Below are positions 1-7,563 of a stretch of DNA of 64,000 nt, piece after piece. Every line of letters starts with the position of its first letter. The stretch's first letter is position 1. Both the position numbers and the translations under genes were made by a program. The stretch is taken from contig NZ_CP107008.1 of NCBI RefSeq assembly GCF_025725685.1, positions 1,674,001 through 1,738,000 of the forward strand. Direction: 5' to 3'. Below the pieces are notes generated by a model that saw only the letters and a program-made list of their open reading frames with translations, did not search any database and was not told the DNA's origin. Origin of the DNA: Halomonas sp. M4R1S46. GTDB lineage: Bacteria; Pseudomonadota; Gammaproteobacteria; Pseudomonadales; Halomonadaceae.

Positions 1-283
1 GCCAGATCACGCTGTCCTGCACGCCGGGGATGCCCTCCAGTAGCCGGCCGACCCCGTAGTAGAAGAAGAACAGCTGCACCAGCAGCGGGGTGCCGCGCAT
101 CACCGTGGTGAAGCCCTGGGCGGCCCAGGCCAGCGGGCGCGGGCCCTTGAGGCGTGCCATGGCCACCGCCACGGCCAGCAGCAGGCCGCCGATGGCGGAG
201 ACGGCGAGCAGCCAGAGGGTGTTGACGAAGCCTTCGATCAAGTACTCCTGATAGAAGGAGTCCCGGAGCCAGGAAAAATCCAT
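1..283 (-). CDS. Polar amino-acid ABC transporter permease (HisM-like), cut by window edge
   Basis: The first 94 or so codons of an inner-membrane permease are present and the rest lies outside the window. The visible part has an N-terminal membrane segment (roughly residues 20-42) followed by RGTPLLVQLFFFYYG, the typical motif of HisM/ArtM-type permeases of polar amino-acid importers. It starts one base after the stop of the second permease (285-998), so the two are almost certainly translationally coupled and form the heterodimeric channel. Binding protein and ATPase genes lie upstream in the same orientation. The family is clear. The substrate is inferred from the linked aruH/aruI genes to be arginine or a related basic amino acid. 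Confidence 0.9.
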   Translation of the reverse strand, partial: MDFSWLRDSFYQEYLIEGFVNTLWLLAVSAIGGLLLAVAVAMARLKGPRPLAWAAQGFTTVMRGTPLLVQLFFFYYGVGRLLEGIPGVQDSVIW

Positions 284-284
284 G

Positions 285-998
285 TCAGGCCTCCTCGCCC
301 AGCGGTTGACCGCGTCGCACGCGGCGTTCCAGGCGCGTGAACAGCGCCGTGGACGACAGCGTCATCGCCAGGTAGATGACGCCGGCGGCGGCGTAGAACA
401 GGAAGTGGGCGCGGGTGCTGGCGGCGGCCTGCTGGATGGTGAAGAACAGCTCGCTGAAGCCGATCACGCTGATCAGGGCGGTGTCCTTGATCAGGATCAG
501 CCACAGGTTGGACATCCCGGGCAGGGCGTTGGGCAGCATGGCCGGGACGACGATGCGATGGAAGCGGGTCCAGGCCGAGAAGCCGAAGGCGTCGGCGGCC
601 TCGAGCTGGCCCCGGGGGATGGCCAGGATGGCGCCGCGCAGCACCTCGGTCATGTAGGCGCCCTGGACGAAGGCCAGCACGCCCACGGCGGTGACGAAGC
701 CGTTGATGGCGACCTGGCCGGGCAGCCCCAGGGCGTTGGTCAGCGCGGTCAGCGCCTGGGAGCCGGCGTAGTAGAGCAGGATGATCAGCAGCAGTTCGGG
801 GACCGCCCGTACCGCGGTGGAGTAGGCGGTGGCCAGGCCGCGCAGCGGGGCCCAGGGGCTGAGCCGGGCGCTGGCGCCGAGCAGCCCCAGCAGCAGGCCG
901 ATGGCATAGGCCAGCACGGCGATCTCGAGGGTCGTCAGGGCGCCCTGGAGGATGGGGCCGGCCCAGTCGAGCAGTCCCTCGTGGGAAACCTTGTTCAT
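285..998 (-). CDS. Polar amino-acid ABC transporter permease (HisQ/ArtQ-like)
   Basis: A 237-residue integral membrane permease of the HAAAP type, full length for HisQ/ArtQ relatives. It has about five hydrophobic segments, and the cytoplasmic EAA-loop region is seen as GQLEAADAFGFSAWTRFHRIVVP (split here as GQLEAADAFG and FSAWTRFHRIVVP, about residues 130-152). It pairs with the permease that begins at 283. The binding protein ends about 85 bp upstream. The combination of ATPase, binding protein and two permeases is a complete importer. Family assignment is firm; the basic amino-acid substrate is inferred from context. Confidence 0.92.
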   Translation of the reverse strand: MNKVSHEGLLDWAGPILQGALTTLEIAVLAYAIGLLLGLLGASARLSPWAPLRGLATAYSTAVRAVPELLLIILLYYAGSQALTALTNALGLPGQVAINGFVTAVGVLAFVQGAYMTEVLRGAILAIPRGQLEAADAFGFSAWTRFHRIVVPAMLPNALPGMSNLWLILIKDTALISVIGFSELFFTIQQAAASTRAHFLFYAAAGVIYLAMTLSSTALFTRLERRVRRGQPLGEEA

Positions 999-1082
999 GG
1001 AGAATCGTGTCCTTGATGAGACAGGGCGAGACCGGCAGGCGGTCGGGACCGCCTGCCGGACGAGCGTCGTCGAGGACCGGGA

Positions 1083-1850
1083 TCAGGTGCAGATGTCGGT
1101 GCCGAAGTAGTCTTCGGACAGGGCGCTGCAGGTGCCGTCCTCGCGGACCTCGGCGATGGCCGCGTTGAGATCGGCCTCGAGGGCGTCGTCGTCCGGGCGG
1201 AGGCCGATGCCGACGCCCTCGCCGTAGGCGGCGTGGCGCGGCGCGGTGGCCTTGATCTCGAAACCCTCGGCCTCGTCGCGCTCGAGGAACTCGGTCATGG
1301 CGATCTCGTCGGCGAGGATCACGTCCAGGCGGCCGGCCAGCAGGTCGCGGTTGACCTGCTCGGCCTGATCGTAGAGGCGGATGTCGCCGACGCTGTCGCG
1401 CAGGGCGCGGCGCGCGTAGGTGGCGTTGGTGGTGGCGGCCTGCACGCCGAGCACCTGGCCGCCCAGATCGTCGGGGCCGCTCAGCTCGTGATCGTCGGCG
1501 GCCACGAAGGCACCCGGGGTGAAGTAGTAGGGTTCGCTGAAGTCGATGACTCGCTGGCGCGCCTCGGTGATCGACATGGAGTTCATGATCATGTCGATGC
1601 GCCCGGCCTTGAGCGAGGGGATGATGCCGCTCCAGCCGGTGGGGGTGATCTCGCAGGCACGCTCCATGGCCTCGCAGAGGGCCATGCCCAGCTCGACCTC
1701 GAAGCCGGTCCACTCGCCCGCGGAGGAAGTGTAGGTGAAGGGCGGATAGGGCTCGGCGGAGATGCCGATCTTCAGCGGCTCGGCGGCCTGGGCGGTGGCG
1801 GACAGGCCCAGGACGGCCGCGGCGGCGAGGGTGATCAGGGGACGGTTCAT
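1083..1850 (-). CDS. Periplasmic amino-acid-binding protein (SBP family 3)
   Basis: A 255-residue solute-binding protein. The start chosen at 1850 gives a clean Sec signal peptide ending near residue 22 (ATAQA then AEPLKIG). The longer open frame upstream has no signal and is rejected. The mature part begins KIGISAEPYPPFTY and contains GFEVELGMALCEAM, the SBP_bac_3 signature seen in lysine/arginine/ornithine- and histidine-binding proteins. AGRIDMIMNSMSIT and DFSEPYYFTPG are also family-typical. It lies between the permeases and the ATPase, so it is the receptor of this importer. An unusually long structured gap (1851-2180) separates it from the ATPase. Confidence 0.92.
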   Translation of the reverse strand: MNRPLITLAAAAVLGLSATAQAAEPLKIGISAEPYPPFTYTSSAGEWTGFEVELGMALCEAMERACEITPTGWSGIIPSLKAGRIDMIMNSMSITEARQRVIDFSEPYYFTPGAFVAADDHELSGPDDLGGQVLGVQAATTNATYARRALRDSVGDIRLYDQAEQVNRDLLAGRLDVILADEIAMTEFLERDEAEGFEIKATAPRHAAYGEGVGIGLRPDDDALEADLNAAIAEVREDGTCSALSEDYFGTDICT

Positions 1851-2180
1851 GCAGTTCTCCTTGGTATTGTGGATCTTGCGAACAAACGCTGTTCTCGCAG
1901 GCGATGAGCTTTCCCGGCAACAAGCCCCGGGGTGCCGGACCATCGCGAGGGCGCTGTGAACCCTTCCATGGGCGCTACTTTTGCCCTGCGGCGCTCTCGC
2001 ATCCTGCGCCGCTTGCAGGGCCGGGGTTGGCCATCCTTGGCCAACCCGCTCGACGGGAAGAACATCCACTGGATGTTCTTCTCCTTCCGCCTCGCCCATG
2101 GCAAAAGACCCTCGCTCCGCCTTGTCCCCGGCGCTCATCTCGTTGCACGGCTGGAAACGAGATCCAAGCGGATTAGCGGA
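1851..2180. other. 330-bp structured intergenic gap inside the transporter operon
   Basis: There is no credible gene here. Two perfect inverted repeats stand close together: 9-bp arms GGGTTGGCC/GGCCAACCC at 2024-2047 with a 6-base loop, and 11-bp arms GAAGAACATCC/GGATGTTCTTC at 2057-2081 with a 3-base loop. In the minus-strand transcript these hairpins fall after the ATPase and before the binding protein. That would suit 3'-end protection of one message or a boundary for differential expression of the binding protein. It could also be an interspersed intergenic repeat of this genus. Confidence 0.55.
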
Positions 2181-2984
2181 TCAGGCCGCCGGGGCCACGA
2201 AGCGCCGGCAGCGCGGGTCCCGGCTCTCCTCGAACACTTCTCCGGGCGAGCCGGCCTCGCCGACGAAGCCGCGGTCGAGGAACACCACCTGGTCGGAGAC
2301 CTCGCGGGCGAAGGCCATCTCGTGGGTGACCAGCACCATGGTGCGGCCCTCGGCGGCCAGGTCGCGGATCACGCCGAGTACCTCGCTGACCCGTTCGGGG
2401 TCGAGCGCCGAGGTGGGCTCGTCGAAGAGCAGCAGGCGCGGCTCCATGGCCAGCGCCCGGGCGATGGCCACCCGCTGCTGCTGGCCGCCGGACAGGTAGG
2501 CCGGATAGCCATCGCGCTTGTCGGCCATGCCGACGCGCTCCAGGTAGTGCTCGGCGCGCTCGATGGCACGGCGCCTGGACAGCCCCTGGACGCGCATCGG
2601 CGCCTCGCTGACGTTGCCCAGCACCGTGAAGTGGGGCCAGAGGTTGAACTGCTGGAAGACCATGCTGACCTTGGCGCGCAGCCGCTGCAGCTGGCGTCGG
2701 TCGAGGCCGACGATGTCGCCCTGGGGATTGCGGTCGAAGCGGATCGTCTCATCCGCAATCGCCAGGTCGCCCTGGTCGGGGCGTTCCAGCAGGTTGAGAC
2801 AGCGCAGCAGAGTGCTCTTGCCGGAGCCGCTGGCGCCGATGATCGAGGTGACGCTGCCCTCGGGGACCTCCAGGGAGACGTCGCGCAGCACCTCGAGGTC
2901 GCCGTAGCGCTTGACGAGGTGCCGGACCTCCACCGCCAGGCGGTGGGAGGCGTCGGGGGAGGGGGCTTGGTTCGATGATGTCAT
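2181..2984 (-). CDS. Polar amino-acid ABC transporter ATP-binding protein (HisP-like)
   Basis: A 267-residue ABC ATPase. Visible motifs are Walker A GASGSGKST (residues 50-58), Q-loop around Q111, signature LSGGQ (164-168) and Walker B LLLFDEP (184-190). The SALDPE and VTHEMAFAREV segments are typical of HisP/GlnQ-type importers. It follows aruH by 7 bp, which ties the importer to the arginine transaminase. It acts at the inner face of the membrane with the two permeases at 1-998. The family is certain; arginine or a related basic amino acid is the inferred cargo. Confidence 0.95.
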   Translation of the reverse strand: MTSSNQAPSPDASHRLAVEVRHLVKRYGDLEVLRDVSLEVPEGSVTSIIGASGSGKSTLLRCLNLLERPDQGDLAIADETIRFDRNPQGDIVGLDRRQLQRLRAKVSMVFQQFNLWPHFTVLGNVSEAPMRVQGLSRRRAIERAEHYLERVGMADKRDGYPAYLSGGQQQRVAIARALAMEPRLLLFDEPTSALDPERVSEVLGVIRDLAAEGRTMVLVTHEMAFAREVSDQVVFLDRGFVGEAGSPGEVFEESRDPRCRRFVAPAA

Positions 2985-2991
2985 AGGCGAC

Positions 2992-4185
2992 TCATGCGAT
3001 GGTGGAAAGGGAGCCGGCGCGGGCGTCCTCGGCGCAGCGCGCCAGGCGTCGGCAGGCCGCGGCGAGGCGTGCCTCCTCGACGGTGAGGCTCAAGCGCACG
3101 AAGCCGGCGGCGGAGGGGCCGAAGGCCTCGCCGGAGAGCACCGAGACGCCCTGCTCGTCGAGCAGGCGGTCGGCGAAGGCCTGGGAGGACAGGCCGGTGG
3201 CGCGCACGTCGACCATCAGGAACATCCCCGCCGCGGGGGTGACGACCTCCACCGCCGGGCAGTCGGCGAGCGCGGCGACCACGGCGTCGCGCCGCGCCTG
3301 GTAGGTCTCGCGCATGGCGTCGAGCTCGGGCAGGGGCTGGCGCAAGGCGTCGCGGGCGGCGTCCTGGATGAAGTCCGGGCAGCCGTAGAGCATGCACAGC
3401 GCCAGGTGGCTCAGATGGCCGATCAGCGCCTCGGGGCCGAGCACCCAGCCCAGCCGCCAGCCGGTCATGGCGTGGGACTTGGAGAGGCTGTCGACCACCA
3501 CGCTGCGGCTGGCCATGTCCGGCAGGCTCGCGGCGCAGACATGCTCGCCCTCGAAGATCAGCTCGGCATAGACCTCGTCGGAGATCAGCCACAGGTCGTG
3601 GCGCCGGCACAGCGCGGCGATGGCGGCCCAGGCCTCGGCGTCGATCAGCTGGCCGGTGGGGTTGTGGGGGCTGTTGAGCAGGATCGCCCGGGTGCGCGGG
3701 GTGATCGCCGCCTCGAGGTCGGCCGGATCCAGGCGGAAGCCGGCGTCGCCGTGCAGCGGGATGCGCACCATGCTCGCCCCGGTCGATTGCAGCACCGCCT
3801 CGTAGGTGACATAGCTCGGCTCGGGGACGATCACCTCGTCGCCCGGGTCGAGCAGGCACTGGGCGGCGGCATACAGACCGCACTGGGCGCCGGCCATGAC
3901 GATCAGGTTGTCCGGCGTGACGTCCACGCCGAGGGTCCGGTAACGCTCGACGATGGCCTCACGCAGGGCCCGCTTGCCCTGGACGTCGGGGTAGTGGGTG
4001 GCGCCGCCACGCAGGCTGGCCACCGCGCCCTCGACGATCGCCTCCGGGGTGTCGAAGTCCGGGTCCCCCACCGAAAGCACGGTGATGTCCTCACCGGCGG
4101 CCTGGCGCGCCAGGGCCCGGTTGTGGATGTCCCAGGCCGCGGCGCCCTCGCCGGCGATACGCTCGGTCAGTCGGGAAAATCGCAT
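2992..4185 (-). CDS. aruH: Arginine:pyruvate transaminase-like aminotransferase (AruH)
   Basis: A 397-residue fold-type I PLP aminotransferase. The internal-aldimine lysine is K236 in SLSKSHAMTGWRLGW; SPHNPTG (N175) and SDEVY (D203, Y206) complete the cofactor pocket. The N-terminus (MRFSRLTERIAGEGAAAWDI) and long stretches match, from memory, Pseudomonas aeruginosa AruH, which moves the alpha-amino group of arginine to pyruvate to give 2-ketoarginine and alanine. The AruI-like decarboxylase two genes upstream and the basic amino-acid importer downstream support the arginine transaminase pathway. The only insertion between them is a betaine-type binding protein. Substrate assignment is good but untested. 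Confidence 0.82.
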   Translation of the reverse strand: MRFSRLTERIAGEGAAAWDIHNRALARQAAGEDITVLSVGDPDFDTPEAIVEGAVASLRGGATHYPDVQGKRALREAIVERYRTLGVDVTPDNLIVMAGAQCGLYAAAQCLLDPGDEVIVPEPSYVTYEAVLQSTGASMVRIPLHGDAGFRLDPADLEAAITPRTRAILLNSPHNPTGQLIDAEAWAAIAALCRRHDLWLISDEVYAELIFEGEHVCAASLPDMASRSVVVDSLSKSHAMTGWRLGWVLGPEALIGHLSHLALCMLYGCPDFIQDAARDALRQPLPELDAMRETYQARRDAVVAALADCPAVEVVTPAAGMFLMVDVRATGLSSQAFADRLLDEQGVSVLSGEAFGPSAAGFVRLSLTVEEARLAAACRRLARCAEDARAGSLSTIA

Positions 4186-4223
4186 CTCGCTCTCGCTGTG
4201 TCAGGAAATCTCGGGGGCGTCGC

Positions 4224-5159
4224 TCACAGGCTGGCCTTCACTGCCGCCAGGGCGTCCTGGCCGTCGCGGGTCTCGACGCCCTCCAGGAAGGCGGCCACGC
4301 GCTCGGGATGGTCGGCCAGCCAGTCGTGGGCCACGGCCTCGAGTTCGCGCTCTTCCAGGCTGTAGGCACGGATGAACTCGCTCTGCTCGTCGGCCGAGAA
4401 CACGAACTGGTCGAGCAGTTGCATCAGGTTGGGGTTGGCCTCGGCGTAGGGCTTGGCGACGATGGTCTTGACGTCGCTGCGGCCGTTGTCGGCGCCGTAG
4501 ACGCCGGCCGGATCGTCGAGGATGCGCACGTCGTATTCCGGCACCATCCAGTGGGGCGTCCAGCCGTAGAAGAGGATCCAGCGGCCTTGCTCCTCGGCGG
4601 CCTCCACTTCGCTGAGCATGCCGGGCGTCGAGGAGGCCATGGCCTCCCAGTCGCCGAGCCCGTAGGTGTCGGCCTCGATGGCGCCCTCGAGCATGTCGGT
4701 GACCGTGGAACCGCTCTCGATGCTGTAGACGGTACGGCCGAAGCGCTCGGCCACCTCGGGGTCGGCGAGCTGTTCGGCGCTGGTGATGCCGGCCTCGACC
4801 ACGTAGCCCGGCACCGCGAAGCCCATGCGGGCACCGTTGACGTTGTTGCCCAGGTCGACGATGGCGCCGGCGTCCATGGCGGCGTCGTAGCTCTCCTGCT
4901 GGGCGGGCATCCAGCCGGCCAGGAAGGCGTCGCTGTCGCCGTTCTGCAGGGTGTTGTAGCCCACCGTGGAACTGAGTTCCTGGGTGTCGGTGGCATAGCC
5001 CAGCGGCTCGACGAGCTGGGCCAGGATCTCGCTCTTGACGGTCACGCCCGGCCAGGGTGGCACCACCAGGCGCAGGGTGTCGTCGCGGTCCGCGGCCATG
5101 GCGGGGCCGGCCAGGGCCAGGCCGGCGATCAGGGGCAGGGTCGTATAGTGCGTCTTCAT
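4224..5159 (-). CDS. Glycine-betaine/quaternary-amine binding protein (OpuAC/ProX-like, orphan)
   Basis: A 311-residue periplasmic binding protein. The start at 5159 gives a signal peptide ending near residue 22 (GPAMA). Tryptophans that usually build the cation-pi cage for a trimethylammonium head are present: PPWPG (W36), FLAGWMPAQ (W83) and YGWTPHWM (W200, W204). No cognate permease or ATPase lies beside it. In Pseudomonas, CbcX/CaiX/BetX-type receptors share one core CbcVW transporter, and this may work likewise. It sits between aruI and aruH in the same orientation, so it may be co-expressed with arginine catabolism. The 140-bp interspersed repeat lies just upstream. The ligand type is likely a quaternary ammonium compound; its identity is unknown. 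Confidence 0.85.
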   Translation of the reverse strand: MKTHYTTLPLIAGLALAGPAMAADRDDTLRLVVPPWPGVTVKSEILAQLVEPLGYATDTQELSSTVGYNTLQNGDSDAFLAGWMPAQQESYDAAMDAGAIVDLGNNVNGARMGFAVPGYVVEAGITSAEQLADPEVAERFGRTVYSIESGSTVTDMLEGAIEADTYGLGDWEAMASSTPGMLSEVEAAEEQGRWILFYGWTPHWMVPEYDVRILDDPAGVYGADNGRSDVKTIVAKPYAEANPNLMQLLDQFVFSADEQSEFIRAYSLEERELEAVAHDWLADHPERVAAFLEGVETRDGQDALAAVKASL

Positions 5160-5177
5160 TCTTGGACGTCTCCTTTT

Positions 5178-5317
5178 GGAAAACACTGATTTATTGCTGC
5201 GCTCGATATCCTGGCCTCCGGCGGTGCTCGGAATCCTCATGTAGCAGGCTACACTCCGGTTCCTGCGCTCCGGCGGCGGCCAGCCTCTCGTCGCTCGCGA
5301 CATAAATCAGCGCTTCC
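5178..5317. repeat. 140-bp interspersed repeat, copy 1 (inverted terminal repeats)
   Basis: The left end reads GGAAAACACTGATTTAT and the right end ATAAATCAGCGCTTCC, so the ends are imperfect inverted repeats. The whole element matches the reverse complement of 32876-33016, including the inner blocks GCTGCGCTCGATATCCTGGC and GCGGCCAGCCTCTC. Both copies are intergenic. It is probably a non-coding mobile (MITE-like) or BIME-type repeat. Confidence 0.85.
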
Positions 5318-5380
5318 CTTTTCAGGGAGGAGGAGACAGTCATCTCCTCCTCAGGGTGGTCGTTCGAGGTGACGGCGCCG

Positions 5381-6979
5381 TCAGAGGGATGCCGCCCAGG
5401 CGGCGGCATCGACCTCGATGATCAGCGGGCTCGTGGCATCAAAGAGGCGGGTCAGGGCGTCGTGCAGGCTCGCCGGGTCGGTCACCCCCTGGTGACGGCA
5501 GGCATAGGCCTCGGCCAGGGCGCGGAAGTCCGGGGCGGCCAGGTCGACGCCCAGATGGGGCACTTCGCTGGCCGACATGTAGCGGCGGATCTCGTCGTAG
5601 CCATCGTTGTTCCAGATCACCAGCGCCATCGGCCGGCCCAGATCGCGGGCGGTGCCGAGCTCGCCGAGCACGAACTGCAGCCCGCCGTCGCCGACCAGGG
5701 CGACCACCGGCTGCTCCGGCCGGGCCAACGCGGCGCCCAGGGCGGCGGGCAGGCCGTAGCCGAGGGTGCCGAAGCCGGTGGCGGCGTTGAACCAGCGCCG
5801 TGGGTCCGGCATCGCGGCCAGGAAGTTGCCGGCATAGACCGGGCCGGTGGAGTCGCCGACCACGATCGCCTCGGGCAGCGCCTCGCGCAGGGTGGCGTAG
5901 AGCGGCACATAGGGGGCGAGCTCCGGATCCTCGGCGAGGGCCAGCGCACCGCGCACGGCTGCGGCACGGCCGGCGCCATCGCGGTCGATTTCGCCAGGCA
6001 GCCGCTCGAGCAGGCCGCGCATGGCCTGGCCGGCCTCGGCGAGCAGTGCCAGGTCGGCGGCCTGGTTGCGACCCAGCTGCTGGGGGTCGATGTCGACGCG
6101 GATCAGCCGGCCGTCGAGACGGAAGCCCTCGTCGAAGACCAGGTCGTAGTCGGTCTCGCCGAGCTCGGTGCCCAGCGCCAGCACCACGTCGGCCTCGGCG
6201 GCCAGGCGGCGCGCCGCGGGCAGGCTCTGGGTGGCGCCGAGATCGAGCGAGTGGTCGAGGCCCAGCACGCCCTTGGCGTTGATGGTGGTGAAGGCCGGGG
6301 CGTCGAGGCGCTCGACCAGCGCCCGGGCCGTCTCCGGGGCGGCGACGGTGCCGCCGCCGAGCAGCACCAGTGGGCGCTCGGCCTGGGTGAGCCAGTCGGC
6401 GGCCAGGGCCAGGGCCTCGGGAGCCGGGGCCGGCGGGAAGACCCGCGCCGGGGCGGCGGCCGGTGCCTCGGGGGCGGGTGCGGCCATCACCTCGAGCGGG
6501 ATCTCGATATGCACCGGGCCCGGGCGGGCGGAGGCGAACACCGCAAAGGCGCGGGCCAGCACCTCGGGCAGCGCCTCCGGGTCGTGCAGGGTGTGGCTGA
6601 ACACGCTGACGCCGGCGAGCGTCTCGCCCTGGTGGGGCATCTCGTGCAGCCGGCCCTGGCCGCGGCCCAGGGTGTCGCGGCGGTTGACGCTGGAGATCAC
6701 CAGCATCGGCACCGAGTCGGCCAGTGCCTGGCCCATGGCGGTGGCGATGTTGGTCATGCCGGGGCCGGAGATGATGAAGCAGGCCGCCGGCTTGCCGCTG
6801 GCCCGGGCGTAGCCGTCGGCCATGAAGCCGGCGCCCTGCTCGTGGCGCGGCGTGACGTGGGCGAGGCCACTGTCGCCCAGGGCGCGATACAGCTCGATGG
6901 TATGCACGCCGGGGATGCCGAAGGCGGTGTCGACGCCGTGGGCCTCGAGCAGCTCGATCAGTCGCTGGGCACAGGTCAT
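5381..6979 (-). CDS. aruI: Thiamine-diphosphate 2-ketoarginine decarboxylase-like enzyme (AruI)
   Basis: A 532-residue ThDP enzyme with the three domains of the acetolactate-synthase superfamily. The catalytic glutamate is E47 in RHEQGAGFMADGYAR. The ThDP/Mg site is seen as VGDGGLQFVLGEL followed by WNNDGYDEIR near the C-terminus. RGQGRLHEM is shared, as I recall, with AruI (5-guanidino-2-oxopentanoate decarboxylase), which converts 2-ketoarginine to 4-guanidinobutanal and CO2. The nearby aruH supports this. The start at 6979 overlaps the stop of the HD-domain gene (ATGA), so it is coupled to the oxygenase pair upstream. Alternative: another 2-keto-acid decarboxylase serving the oxygenase pathway. 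Confidence 0.78.
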   Translation of the reverse strand: MTCAQRLIELLEAHGVDTAFGIPGVHTIELYRALGDSGLAHVTPRHEQGAGFMADGYARASGKPAACFIISGPGMTNIATAMGQALADSVPMLVISSVNRRDTLGRGQGRLHEMPHQGETLAGVSVFSHTLHDPEALPEVLARAFAVFASARPGPVHIEIPLEVMAAPAPEAPAAAPARVFPPAPAPEALALAADWLTQAERPLVLLGGGTVAAPETARALVERLDAPAFTTINAKGVLGLDHSLDLGATQSLPAARRLAAEADVVLALGTELGETDYDLVFDEGFRLDGRLIRVDIDPQQLGRNQAADLALLAEAGQAMRGLLERLPGEIDRDGAGRAAAVRGALALAEDPELAPYVPLYATLREALPEAIVVGDSTGPVYAGNFLAAMPDPRRWFNAATGFGTLGYGLPAALGAALARPEQPVVALVGDGGLQFVLGELGTARDLGRPMALVIWNNDGYDEIRRYMSASEVPHLGVDLAAPDFRALAEAYACRHQGVTDPASLHDALTRLFDATSPLIIEVDAAAWAASL

Positions 6980-7563
6980 GGCGCGTCGCTCTCCTCGGTG
7001 ATCGCCGGCAGGCCGCCGAAGGGGGCGCGCCCCAGGACGCGCTCCACCATCGGCACGAAGTGCGCGAGCGGCAGGGTGTCGTAGTCGGGATCGAAGCTGG
7101 TCTGGTCCCAGTCGTCGCAGAAGCGCACCGTGCGGGCATAGGCGGGATGGTCGCGGAAGCGCTCCCGGGCGTGGCGATCCAGGCCGAAGAAATGGCGGTA
7201 ATGGTAGCCCTGGAAGAGCTCGTGGTGACGGATCATCCAGGCATTGAGCGGATCGACGAACGGCTCGAGGATGGCCGCGGCGATCTCGGCATGGTTGGTC
7301 GGGGCCAGGTCGTCGCCGATGTCGTGGAGCAGGGCGCAGACCACCATCTCCTCGTCGGCGCCGTCGCGCAACGCCCGGGTGGCGGTCTGCAGGCTGTGGG
7401 TGTAGCGATCCACCGGGTAGCCATGGGTGTCGCCGGCCAGGCGGTGCAGGTGCTCCAGCACCCGGCGCGGGGCATCGGCCACATAGTCCCGGAAGCGGTC
7501 GTCGATCAGCGCCCAGTCGTCGCGTCGGGCCTCGCCGAAGTGGCGGAAGCAGGCCTGGTTCAT
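6976..7563 (-). CDS. HD-domain protein, candidate mixed-valence di-iron oxygenase (PhnZ/TmpB-like)
   Basis: A 195-residue single-domain protein. The metal-binding HD pattern is visible: H56 (THSLQTA), H80-D81 (LLHDIGD), H91 (TNHAEIA), H113/H114 (RHHEL) and D150/D151 (FCDDWDQ). HSLQ followed by an LLHD motif is characteristic of the PhnZ/TmpB oxygenases that cleave C-P bonds of hydroxylated phosphonates. It overlaps the 2-oxoglutarate oxygenase upstream by 4 bp (ATGA) and aruI downstream by 4 bp. The pair looks like TmpA/TmpB, which turns 2-trimethylaminoethylphosphonate into glycine betaine and phosphate. By ungapped comparison with PhnZ, the Tyr/Glu substrate-lid positions appear not conserved (T46/Y49 here), so the substrate may differ. 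Confidence 0.72.
   Translation of the reverse strand: MNQACFRHFGEARRDDWALIDDRFRDYVADAPRRVLEHLHRLAGDTHGYPVDRYTHSLQTATRALRDGADEEMVVCALLHDIGDDLAPTNHAEIAAAILEPFVDPLNAWMIRHHELFQGYHYRHFFGLDRHARERFRDHPAYARTVRFCDDWDQTSFDPDYDTLPLAHFVPMVERVLGRAPFGGLPAITEESDAP

Noticed and set aside
238..1923. Long minus-strand open frame covering the permease and binding-protein genes in another frame
   Set aside because: Its product is Arg/Pro/Gly-rich, a shadow of the high-GC genes. The true genes have signal peptides, membrane segments and family motifs.
5191..5409. 72-codon minus-strand open frame inside the interspersed repeat
   Set aside because: It is formed by the non-coding repeat; the second copy at 32876 does not preserve the frame.
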